Positions 22,993 to 30,304 of a DNA stretch of 36,949 nt are shown here, one piece after another. Below the pieces are notes generated by a model, which was given only the letters and a program-made list of their open reading frames with translations, made no database searches and had not been told where the DNA came from. The translations under genes and the position numbers were made by a program. The stretch's first letter is position 1, and every line of letters begins with the position of its first letter. The stretch comes from RGIG5612 sp045600845 (GTDB lineage: Bacteria; Bacillota; Clostridia; Lachnospirales; Lachnospiraceae). Location of the stretch: positions 1 to 36,949 of the forward strand of contig JAZRYR010000038.1 of assembly GCA_045600845.1 (NCBI GenBank), read 5' to 3'.

Positions 22993-24115
22993 AATTCAAT
23001 ACTTTAACATAAGATCTTCGGCGTTTATGGTTTTGAGCCTCAAACCGTTTCCACATATTCTGAATTGGAATGTTTGTCTCCAGATTCAAGTTCGTCTCAA
23101 TCCATTTCGTATTACTTGATTCTTTCACCATCCTCATCAGTTCCGGAAGGAAACATAAGGCCACTCCTTTATTCACATACTGTTTATCTACGGTGATCAG
23201 TGCCAAATCGATATATTCCGGATTCTTCTTTGCCTTTAATACTTTAATCAAGCAAGGAAGCGTCAGCTTTCCACCGGATTTCTGTAACGCACGGGCAATG
23301 GACGGAATGCACATGCCCATGCATACGCCCTTGTTATTTTCGTCCAGAATAATCGATACATATTTCGTGTTCAGCAAAAGCTTGAAATTTCCGATCATTA
23401 ATTTTTTCATATTATCCGAAAAAGGAACGGTGCCATAAATGTCTTCATAGCCCTCGTCCAAAAGGCGGAAGAATTCCTCTGCATATTTCTTAATAAATTT
23501 ACGAATACTTTTCTCTGTTGCGAAATGCAGGTTGTATTTTTGCATAACCTGCTCCGTAGCATGCTTCAGCTTTCCATCATCGTCCGGTGGCAGCATCAGT
23601 TTACTTTCCACCCAGTCGACTTCCTTTTTATAGCCACAGTTTTCAATCAAAATCTGATAATAGTCATAATTATACTGTTCCTCAAAAGTAGCAAGATGTT
23701 CAAATCCTTCAACCAAAAGGCCTTCTCTCTCCAAATCTGAAAAGCCAAGAGGACCGCAAACAGTATCCATACCTTTGGATAAGGCCCACTGTTCCACTGC
23801 CTTGAAAAGTTCCGTTGCAACTTCCTGATCATTAATGGCATCAAAACGGGTAAAACGCACTCGTTTCTCTCCTGTTTTTTTATTGCTGGCTTTTTGCAGA
23901 ATTCCGGAAATGCGGCCTACCATTTTTCCATCTCGGTACGCATTAAAATAAACCGCTTCTGATGTGTCATAATACACATAATCCGCATTAAATATTTTTT
24001 TCTCATCCATATAAAGCGGTGGCACAAAATTCAGGCAATCCCGGTACAACTCTATTGGAAAGTTCAAGAAATTCTTTTGTTCTTTTTTGAATTTTGCTTC
24101 TCTAATTTCGATCAT
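22991..24115 (-). CDS. GNAT-like N-acyltransferase of the YghO-like type
   Basis: This 374-residue protein opens with FPIELYRDCLNFVPPLYMDE and then GKMVGRISGILQKASNKK, a pattern of the large GNAT-fold family that includes E. coli YghO. The middle has VCGPLGFSDLEREGLLVEGF. The C-terminal half (LALITVDKQYVNKGVALCFL) looks like the acyl-CoA site. Members of broadly similar GNAT families have been proposed or shown to acylate sphingoid bases in bacteria; here the substrate is unknown. Together with the oxoamine synthase this makes lipid N-acylation a testable idea. It starts 6 bases after the upstream zinc-ribbon gene. Confidence 0.8.
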   Translation of the reverse strand: MIEIREAKFKKEQKNFLNFPIELYRDCLNFVPPLYMDEKKIFNADYVYYDTSEAVYFNAYRDGKMVGRISGILQKASNKKTGEKRVRFTRFDAINDQEVATELFKAVEQWALSKGMDTVCGPLGFSDLEREGLLVEGFEHLATFEEQYNYDYYQILIENCGYKKEVDWVESKLMLPPDDDGKLKHATEQVMQKYNLHFATEKSIRKFIKKYAEEFFRLLDEGYEDIYGTVPFSDNMKKLMIGNFKLLLNTKYVSIILDENNKGVCMGMCIPSIARALQKSGGKLTLPCLIKVLKAKKNPEYIDLALITVDKQYVNKGVALCFLPELMRMVKESSNTKWIETNLNLETNIPIQNMWKRFEAQNHKRRRSYVKVLN

Positions 24116-24121
24116 ACTTTT

Positions 24122-24505
24122 TTAATCCAATTTGCTTCCACAATATTCGCAGTAATTTCCTTTGGTCGCAGCGCCGCAAGACTTGCAGACCTTTACCGCA
24201 TTCATTTCTTCCTGGACTCTTCGCTGAGCTTCTTTGTACTTTAGTTCCTCCGCCTTGGCACGAGCCTCTTCTGCTCTCTGTTTTGCCTCGCGGGTTCTTT
24301 CCTCAGCCTCTTGTTTCTGGTTTTGAAGAGTCTGCTCCTTTTTCCGGTTGATAAAATAACGAACGAGCAACACGATGCCAATAATAATCAGTACCAAGCA
24401 AACAGCCAAATAGCTACCGCCTTCATTTCCAGCGCTTCCCAGTCCAATAAATCCGATGGCCGCAAGGGCAATTCCCCATCCTAAGTTACTTCCGTTCTTT
24501 TTCAT
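24122..24505 (-). CDS. Membrane-anchored zinc-ribbon protein
   Basis: The 127 residues have two hydrophobic segments (about 8-24 and 30-50), a charged coiled coil (55-100, repeated Glu-Ala-Lys-Arg) and a C-terminal zinc ribbon with C107-x2-C110 and C119-x2-C122. The function is unknown; such ribbons often mediate protein contacts. It is co-transcribed with the GNAT-like gene, 6 bases away. AAAGG precedes the ATG. A TATAAT lies upstream (complement of the ATTATA near 24570), without a clear -35. Confidence 0.85.
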   Translation of the reverse strand: MKKNGSNLGWGIALAAIGFIGLGSAGNEGGSYLAVCLVLIIIGIVLLVRYFINRKKEQTLQNQKQEAEERTREAKQRAEEARAKAEELKYKEAQRRVQEEMNAVKVCKSCGAATKGNYCEYCGSKLD

Positions 24506-24583
24506 TTTTCCAACCTTTATATATCAAATAAGCTTCAAGTATTCTGTCTCTAATAATCAATTAAAATTAATTATACCTTAGAT

Positions 24584-24622
24584 ATAAAAAATGTGCGACT
24601 ATGTTCTTCATAATCGCACATT
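24584..24622 (-). terminator. Terminator after the first paralogous lipoprotein gene
   Basis: AATGTGCGA (24590-24598) pairs with TCGCACATT (24614-24622), with further pairing of TATG and CATA inside. On the minus strand it runs into TTTTTTATATC. Confidence 0.85.
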
Positions 24623-24660
24623 ACTTTTTTCCGCAGATAATATGAATATTTGTTTAAGAA

Positions 24661-25500
24661 TTATTGTCCTACTTTTTCCAGCTTGAAGCTTCGGTCAAAA
24701 ATGGTGATTTCCGTTGCACCGGTAAGGTCGTAAATGGCTTCTCCAATAATACCATTCCGTGGCGTTGCGTAAACGTGGCAAAGAGACTCTCCCAGAATTT
24801 CTCTTTGTTCATACGCAGAAGCACTTAATTCATAAGTTGCCAATACTTTCTTGTCTTCCGAAAGCACATTGATCTGAGGAAATCTAGTAGATATATCACC
24901 AACAAGATACAAATCAACCGTCACACCAAGCGGAGAAACGCTCATCCAGCCATGAGAAGAAAAATCCGGGAAAACTGCATTATAGGACTCCCCTTTTATA
25001 TCCAATCTCCAACTTGTGACACCTATTACTTTATTATCTTTTTTGTGCACAAGAGAATATTCTTCGCCGTCATCGAATTGCCGGTTGGCCGTACATAAAA
25101 TAACAGCCCGGTTATCTTCCAGCCCATCTATGGACCATCCGACTGCCCCGCTTAAGTGTTTATTCGCAGCCTCATCTATATTCCCTGTATAATTTCCTTT
25201 GCAGATTTCTGAAAAAACAAATGTACCGTCGTATTCTTGCGGATATTTCACAACCATCATGAATGCATTTTTGAAAGCCACATATTTTTCAATCGTACAT
25301 GTGAATTCTCCAGCGCAAGTCTGCTCCACATCTGTTACCAGAGCGTCCATAAGAATCTGGGCATTCTCCTCTCCTTGACAATAGCGGAAAAACTCAGCAC
25401 CTTCTTCCGGTACTTCTGTTTCTTCCTTGGTGCCCGCGCCACAGGAAGCCAAAGAGACAATCAACAACAGCGCAAGCAAAATAAGACAACTCTTCTTCAT
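24661..25500 (-). CDS. Lipoprotein, paralogue A
   Basis: This lipoprotein of about 279 residues has the signal MKKSCLILLALLLIVSLASC. The mature part has no recognised domain. It closely resembles paralogue B at 27055-27900, sharing NAQILxDALVTDVEQT near residue 50 and the C-terminal TIFDRSFKLEKV. The start at 25500 is chosen because it aligns with that paralogue. An ATG at 25563 that overlaps the regulator stop (ATGA) would add 21 residues before the signal and could be used through translational coupling. It is in the same unit as the Xre membrane regulator. Confidence 0.82.
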   Translation of the reverse strand: MKKSCLILLALLLIVSLASCGAGTKEETEVPEEGAEFFRYCQGEENAQILMDALVTDVEQTCAGEFTCTIEKYVAFKNAFMMVVKYPQEYDGTFVFSEICKGNYTGNIDEAANKHLSGAVGWSIDGLEDNRAVILCTANRQFDDGEEYSLVHKKDNKVIGVTSWRLDIKGESYNAVFPDFSSHGWMSVSPLGVTVDLYLVGDISTRFPQINVLSEDKKVLATYELSASAYEQREILGESLCHVYATPRNGIIGEAIYDLTGATEITIFDRSFKLEKVGQ

Positions 25501-25559
25501 AAAAACATTTGCTGTCCGGCCTTTGAAAAATTGATGAATCGTTGTATCTATTTTCCTTT

Positions 25560-26237
25560 TCATACGTTCTTTTTTCTTGTTGCAATAAACAATCCTGCGC
25601 CACTCAAAAACGGGAATATGTGCAGAAAAATTAATTTTTCAATTCCTATACCGGACATTCCTACATTAATCAGCCAAACATAGTTTGAAATATTTACGCG
25701 GAGCAGAAGTAACACTTCCATTATACCAAGATACAACGGAACCAAAAGAAGGAGAATACTGATAAGCAAAATGATAAGCCTCTCCTTTTTGTACAGTGAA
25801 AGATCTGCAAACATGGATATCGCTGACACAACTCCGCATCCAAAAACAAAAACCGCAAGGGGACGAATCACCATGGATGCAAACATGAGCCACCAGGAAT
25901 AGTAGAAGTACAGATAAAAATCATTTTTTATTGCTGGAAAAATCGTGCAATCTAAAACCACGACGATTGCTGCGATTACCATGCAAACGATTGTCATGGC
26001 CACATACTTTTTCTGGAAGCGGATATAGCCGTTGGTTTTGTTTCCATAAATCAGCTCGTTGGCATCGGTTCCTAAGACTTCCCCCAGAGTTACCAAGGTT
26101 TCAATATCCGGCTGACTTTTTCCCGTCTCCCAGTTGCTGATGGTCTGGCGGGTCACGCAGACTTTTTCCGCCAACTCGTCCTGGGTCAGGTTCCGTTCTG
26201 TCCGTATTCTTTTCAGGTTTTTTGAAACGTCACTCAA
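25560..26237 (-). CDS. Membrane-bound Xre-family transcriptional regulator
   Basis: The 225 residues comprise an N-terminal helix-turn-helix (about 5-62, with LTQDELAEKVCVTRQTISNW) and four or five membrane segments (about 80-220). It probably represses or activates genes in response to an envelope signal. The start is a TTG at 26237 with GGGAG 9 bases upstream; no ATG is available near the domain start. Its own upstream region carries a palindrome also found before lipoprotein B, a candidate binding site. The lipoprotein A gene overlaps its stop. Confidence 0.88.
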   Translation of the reverse strand: MSDVSKNLKRIRTERNLTQDELAEKVCVTRQTISNWETGKSQPDIETLVTLGEVLGTDANELIYGNKTNGYIRFQKKYVAMTIVCMVIAAIVVVLDCTIFPAIKNDFYLYFYYSWWLMFASMVIRPLAVFVFGCGVVSAISMFADLSLYKKERLIILLISILLLLVPLYLGIMEVLLLLRVNISNYVWLINVGMSGIGIEKLIFLHIFPFLSGAGLFIATRKKNV

Positions 26238-26245
26238 TGACGGTT

Positions 26246-26340
26246 ACTCCCAATGGCGTTCTTCCGCAGCCATGCTCTCACTGTCAGCTTCTCCCAATTG
26301 CGTTCTCCCGTAATCGCACTCTCGCAGTCGCTTTCCCTTT
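26246..26340 (-). other. Degenerate repeats in the regulator leader
   Basis: Two related blocks, containing CCCAATGGCGTTCTTCCG and CCCAATTGCGTTCTCCCG, lie about 40 bases apart between the promoter block and the TTG start. The role is unknown. Confidence 0.4.
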
Positions 26341-26362
26341 CCAACTACGGAAATCGTTAAGC

Positions 26363-26423
26363 TTCTACACATATTTTACCCAGAAAATGCCTCAAAAGTC
26401 ACGCAAAGATTCTTTGCATGGGG
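26363..26423 (-). repeat. Promoter-proximal repeat block, copy 1, with palindromic operator
   Basis: This block of about 61 bp matches 27969-28029 with two or three differences. It contains the perfect palindrome GCAAAGATTCTTTGC (26403-26417) and a minus-strand TAAAAT (26373-26378). It lies about 126 bases before the Xre regulator, so it is probably that unit's promoter and operator. Confidence 0.75.
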
Positions 26424-26463
26424 ATTTTATATTCAAAAATTGTTTGTATGTTTCAGGTTTCGA

Positions 26464-26943
26464 TTACTCTTTCAAGAGATCTTCAAAATACCATGATTCT
26501 TCACGATCCGTTTTATACCACTTGCCATCATCTTCACGCAGCATAAAAAGGTCATCTGCATTATCAATCGTATGCTTCGTTCCGTCCGTATATTTAAATT
26601 CAACAATGTAGGTGCATCCATAAAGATCATGTGGATCTTCTTCAAAGTCTTCCGTCAGGTTTAAATTGTTAAAAAATTCAACTATTTTATTAATTTCATC
26701 GTATGACGTGTAATGTAAGTCATATCCTATCGGCATAGAGGTGATTGCTATTGATTTTATGTCTCCATCCGGCAACAACAAGTTGTTCTTAATCGTAACA
26801 GTATTTGACTCATACTCGGGTAGTGATGGATTATCAAAAGCGCTTGTTTCGTTTTCCAGTTCTGAAGAATTGGAAGCTCCGCCACATCCAACAATTCCCA
26901 AGCAGCAAACAAACAAGAATAAAATATATACAGCTTTTTTCAT
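26464..26943 (-). CDS. Small lipoprotein of unknown function
   Basis: The 159 residues start MKKAVYILFLFVCCLGIVGC, a lipoprotein signal with GIVGC as lipobox. The mature part is acidic, with DDLFMLREDDGKWYKTD near the end. No family is recognised. AGGAGGGG lies before the ATG at 26943; an in-frame ATG 15 codons upstream lacks a site. The leader has the hairpin AGATGC/GCATCT (26972-26990). Confidence 0.82.
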   Translation of the reverse strand: MKKAVYILFLFVCCLGIVGCGGASNSSELENETSAFDNPSLPEYESNTVTIKNNLLLPDGDIKSIAITSMPIGYDLHYTSYDEINKIVEFFNNLNLTEDFEEDPHDLYGCTYIVEFKYTDGTKHTIDNADDLFMLREDDGKWYKTDREESWYFEDLLKE

Positions 26944-27054
26944 GATACCCCTCCTATTACAAAATAATTGCAGATGCCACTTTAGCATCTACACTTATAT
27001 AATACGGAATTCTAACTTTTTACTACACGAAGTTTTGCTTTTCATTTTCTTAGG

Positions 27055-27900
27055 TCAATCAGATATCGGTGCGGAAACTTTTTCCAGCTTGAAGCTTCGG
27101 TCAAAAATGGTGATTTCGGATGCACCAGTTAAGTTGACAATGGCATTGGCATCTACGCCCTTGTTCGGGAGCGCATTGATACGTATATAAGGGTCACCAA
27201 GAAGTTCGCCCTGTTCGTAATCAAAGTCCGTCAGGTCGCAGGTCCACAAAACGTCTTTATTTTCTGACAGCACATTGATGCGCGGAAACTCCATAGACAC
27301 ATCGCCCACCAGGTATATATCGGTTGATACCCCTATCGGAGAAACACAAATGTTGCCATGTGACGGGAATTCCGGCTCCGCGGTATAGTATTCGCCTTTG
27401 ATATCCATTTTCCAGCTGGTAACGGAAACGTCGTCTCCTTTTCGATATACCAGGGAATAGGACTCGCCAGACTCAAGCAAGCCTGTCCCGATGTAATAAA
27501 TAACGATTTTGTATGCTTCTTCCAACTGGTCTATTTGAGAACTGCTTTTACTAGAGCCCATGGTTTTATATACAGCAACTTTCGGATCGTCGGTGTAATC
27601 GCCTTTGCAAAATGATATGCAGGAATCTTCAGCGAACCCATAATCAGAGTCTATGACCATCATAAATCCATTCCCAAAAGCCACATACTGTTCAATCGTG
27701 GCAGGAGATGGGCCGGCAGAGGTCTGCTCCACATCTGTTACCAGAGCATCCACAAGAATCTGGGCATTTTCTTTCCCCTTACGGTTTGTGAAAAACTCAG
27801 CTACCTCTTTCGGCACTTCTACTTCTTTTGGTTTTGAGCCGCAGGCGACCAGAGAAAACAGCAACAAGAATGCAATAAAAATCAAACATATCTTCTTCAT
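27055..27900 (-). CDS. Lipoprotein, paralogue B
   Basis: The 281 residues have the signal MKKICLIFIAFLLLFSLVAC. The sequence is alignable with paralogue A over nearly its full length, including VTSWxxDIKGE and VYLVGD-like strands and the C-terminal IFDRSFKLEKV. The function is unknown. AGGAGG lies before the ATG. About 68 bases upstream is the second copy of the palindrome-bearing promoter block, with no regulator gene between. Confidence 0.88.
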   Translation of the reverse strand: MKKICLIFIAFLLLFSLVACGSKPKEVEVPKEVAEFFTNRKGKENAQILVDALVTDVEQTSAGPSPATIEQYVAFGNGFMMVIDSDYGFAEDSCISFCKGDYTDDPKVAVYKTMGSSKSSSQIDQLEEAYKIVIYYIGTGLLESGESYSLVYRKGDDVSVTSWKMDIKGEYYTAEPEFPSHGNICVSPIGVSTDIYLVGDVSMEFPRINVLSENKDVLWTCDLTDFDYEQGELLGDPYIRINALPNKGVDANAIVNLTGASEITIFDRSFKLEKVSAPISD

Positions 27901-27968
27901 TATTTTTCCTCCTTCGCTTTTTGGATTCGTTAAAACTGCCGCTTTCTAAATCAGTTGACACTACCATT

Positions 27969-28029
27969 TTCTACGCATATTTTACCCAGAAAATGCCTCA
28001 AAAGTCACGCAAAGATTCTTTGCATAGGG
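27969..28029 (-). repeat. Promoter-proximal repeat block, copy 2, with palindromic operator
   Basis: This copy has the same GCAAAGATTCTTTGC palindrome (28009-28023) and minus-strand TAAAAT (27979-27984) as copy 1. It precedes lipoprotein B and probably brings it under the same control as the Xre unit. Confidence 0.75.
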
Positions 28030-28115
28030 GGATTTGTATTAATTTTGCTGTCGAATTATGATCATCTTTTTAATAATGCATACTCCTTTGCGATTGCGTC
28101 GCAATTGGCTCTTAT

Positions 28116-28147
28116 AAAAAGAGACATGGTCAAACCACGTCCCTTTT
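28116..28147 (-). terminator. Terminator after the small lipoprotein gene
   Basis: AGAGACATGG pairs with CCACGTCCCTTTT (one or two G-U pairs). On the minus strand it runs into TTTTTATAAG, just past the stop at 28155. Confidence 0.7.
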
Positions 28148-28154
28148 CATAACA

Positions 28155-28547
28155 TCACTCTGCGGATAGTGTAATTTCCATCAGATTTAAATGCTCTTTA
28201 TATTTCAATTCCAAAAGATATCCGTCGTCGTTCGAGGCGCTGAATGTATTCGTAACCGGATCTTCACCCAAAATGTATCCAGCGTCGTTCTCTTCTATAA
28301 TATTGTTAGAAAATCCTTTTTCTTTGCATGCCGCTACATATTCGTCATATTCATCCATCGAAAACTTCGATAGTTCAACCTGGAAAAGCAGCTTTGAATC
28401 CGTGCTGACTTCAATCTTTTTATCTTTCGGTTCCGGGAGCAATGAGCTGATCTTGTATGATGACCAATCTTTTTCACCGCAAGCACAAAGAACCAGGAAA
28501 GACATCAGAATAATAATTGGTAATAATATAAGTTGTCTACGCTTCAT
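28155..28547 (-). CDS. Small lipoprotein, DUF6591-like
   Basis: The 130 residues begin MKRRQLILLPIIILMSFLVL with lipobox LCAC. The mature domain has SSLLPEPKDKKIEVSTDSK and DEYDEYVAACKEKGF, a pattern seen in small Firmicute lipoproteins. I associate it with DUF6591 without being sure. AAAGGAG precedes the ATG. Confidence 0.82.
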   Translation of the reverse strand: MKRRQLILLPIIILMSFLVLCACGEKDWSSYKISSLLPEPKDKKIEVSTDSKLLFQVELSKFSMDEYDEYVAACKEKGFSNNIIEENDAGYILGEDPVTNTFSASNDDGYLLELKYKEHLNLMEITLSAE

Positions 28548-28632
28548 AAATACTCCTTTCGCTTTTTTACTTTTGATAATATTATAGATGTTGCTGGATA
28601 TTATTGCAAATTAGCCGGCTTCCCGGCATTTT

Positions 28633-29526
28633 TTATAGCAGATATTCTTCGATATACTGTCTTACTATATTTATATTTATCGGTTTTCTTGAACTTTCAT
28701 GGAACAGCAGCACATCGCGGCCAATAAGCAATCCATTTTGTTCAAAAGCGTCCAGTTTCATCATCGTATTGTTATAATATGCGCTATTATCCATCATCCC
28801 TAAATGTTCAATATATAATATTCTGCCGCTTCGCTTGTTCATCACCATAAAGTCCGGCCGAAACACTGCTTCCTTACCATTTATTCGTAACGTTATGGGA
28901 TACTCATATCGGTAAGGAATGCCCAATCGATACAATTCATTGGCAATAATCATTTCCGATTTCGACCGCATCCTTTCGCCGCGTGCAGTTATGTAGCAAG
29001 TCGTATCATTTTCATCGAATGTGCCTGGTTCATATTTCTCAGCTTGCCATGCTTTAATATAATCTTTTATTGGAACAAAAAATGGTTGAACCAAACATTT
29101 TCTTGCTTCACATAGTTCCATGTAAGGAGCTTCCAAAAAACCATCTTGATAAAGCCTCTCCATTTTTTCGACCTCCTTAAGCAAGACCTTAATTCGAGGC
29201 AAAAGCTTTGAACAATATTCTTTTTGTGCGACCTTTTTTGCAAAGGCTATTTTTTCTTTCGACAAATAAATTCCGCGACTGCCTCCAGGGGAAGATTTGT
29301 TTGCTATAGCTTTTTCGTCTGTTTCTTTGTTGTTATCCGCCTTATCACATTCATGATAAAAATATTGAAAAGTATTCCCGCTACGTCCGCACCGCAGACG
29401 ACCTTTGGGACTGGACTCCAGAATCTCCTCTACTGATTGAACAGATAATTCTAGAAATTTTTTTTGTTCTTCCAAACTTTTCTCTATGTCGAATTTTGGT
29501 ATACTTTTTAATCGCACATTTTTCAT
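28633..29526 (-). CDS. PD-(D/E)XK nuclease-like protein of unknown role
   Basis: This protein of about 297 residues has a charged helical N-terminal half and a C-terminal endonuclease-like core: RSKSEMIIANELYRLGIPY (Glu191), VFRPDFMV (Asp225) and ILYIEHLG (Glu240; the final Lys of ExK is replaced by Leu or shifted). This resembles small DNA-processing nucleases found in phages and islands, but activity is unproven. The start is the ATG at 29526 with AGGAGG upstream, not an earlier in-frame codon. Five 62-63 bp direct repeats lie just upstream. Confidence 0.82.
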   Translation of the reverse strand: MKNVRLKSIPKFDIEKSLEEQKKFLELSVQSVEEILESSPKGRLRCGRSGNTFQYFYHECDKADNNKETDEKAIANKSSPGGSRGIYLSKEKIAFAKKVAQKEYCSKLLPRIKVLLKEVEKMERLYQDGFLEAPYMELCEARKCLVQPFFVPIKDYIKAWQAEKYEPGTFDENDTTCYITARGERMRSKSEMIIANELYRLGIPYRYEYPITLRINGKEAVFRPDFMVMNKRSGRILYIEHLGMMDNSAYYNNTMMKLDAFEQNGLLIGRDVLLFHESSRKPININIVRQYIEEYLL

Positions 29527-29566
29527 AGGGTATATTCCTCCTTTGGTGTGCTTTTTTATTTGATTA

Positions 29567-29572
29567 ATTATA
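29567..29572 (-). promoter_or_regulatory. Candidate -10 element for the nuclease-like gene
   Basis: TATAAT on the minus strand, about 40 bases before the start codon. At the -35 position lies the TGGTGCT box of the first 62-bp repeat instead of a consensus -35, hinting at activator control. Confidence 0.45.
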
Positions 29573-29587
29573 TGTTTTTTGTTTTTT

Positions 29588-29898
29588 TGGTGCTGCGAAT
29601 GAAAGAATGTCTTGCAGCTCGTGAAATACCACATAAACCCCTTGTCTGATTGGTGCTACTAAAAATAATATGGCTTCTATCTCGTTATTTTTCGATACAT
29701 TTATTGAAAAATTGGTGCTGTAAGGGAAGATACATTGGACAGCTCGTTATTTTCTGTGACTTTGCACAAATAATTGGTGCTACAGGGAAAATCATAAGCC
29801 ATAGCTCGTAAATTGCCACGAGAATCCCAGAAAAAATGGTGCTACGAACGGAAACATAATCCCCAGCTCGTAAATGGTAGGTTTTAACGATGGATGTG
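29588..29898. repeat. Five phased 62-63 bp direct repeats
   Basis: TGGTGCT begins units at 29588, 29651, 29713, 29775 and 29837 (spacing 63, 62, 62 and 62). About 30 bases on, each unit has AGCTCGT (ATCTCGT in unit 2) and then an A/T-rich stretch. Roughly 44 bases are similar between units and the rest varies. The spacing is about six helical turns. No ORF with coding character spans the array. Confidence 0.9.
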
Positions 29899-30014
29899 AA
29901 ACTGATTTTAATGATTGATAACAGATTTTCAGAAAAATGAATGGTATTATTAGAATTTCTTTAATGATAACCAAAATAGTTGAAGAAATAGTATCGTAAA
30001 CATTAAATATATAT

Positions 30015-30046
30015 TAAAAAAGCGAGACCATTTCTGATCCCGCTTA
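30015..30046 (-). terminator. Terminator of the tuf remnant
   Basis: On the minus strand AAGCGGGATCA, loop GAAA, TGGTCTCGCTT and then TTTTTTAATATATA. It follows the tuf stop as in intact tuf genes. Confidence 0.85.
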
Positions 30047-30068
30047 ATTATATTAGCTTTGTTTACTA

Positions 30069-30125
30069 TCACTCAATAATTGTAGCAACTTTGCCTGAAC
30101 CTACTGTACGTCCGCCTTCACGAAT
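30069..30125 (-). pseudogene. tuf: 3' remnant of an elongation factor Tu gene
   Basis: The minus strand encodes IREGGRTVGSGKVATIIE and a TGA, the last 18 residues of EF-Tu. Immediately upstream come in-frame TAA and TGA, so homology stops at 30125. Only the extreme 3' end with its own terminator remains. It may be a recombination or integration scar; the full tuf is not in this window. Confidence 0.88.
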
Positions 30126-30304
30126 TTATCAGTGCCTTTTATGTCATTTTTTTGGTAAAAACAATTGTTTTTAGTACCTATAATCCAATTAATTCTATTC
30201 AATTCATATGGTATCAAGTTTTTTTGTTATCATTCTGTTATCACAAATTTCCATTACTTGATTTTAGTTAACCAAATGCATTCGTGTTTTTCCACAGCGT
30301 TAGT
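30126..30304. other. AT-rich gap between the tuf remnant and the exporter genes
   Basis: No gene is seen. It holds the palindrome AAAAACAATTGTTTTT (30157-30172) next to the tuf junction, and short direct repeats of TGATAACA type on the minus strand. Confidence 0.4.

Noticed and set aside
29588..29898. CRISPR array
   Set aside because: The repeats are imperfect, conserved only as two short boxes plus loose similarity, the variable part is too short and irregular for spacers, and no cas gene is nearby.
30157..30172. AAAAACAATTGTTTTT as the end of an insertion sequence
   Set aside because: No matching inverted copy or transposase was found; it is an AT-rich palindrome without further support.
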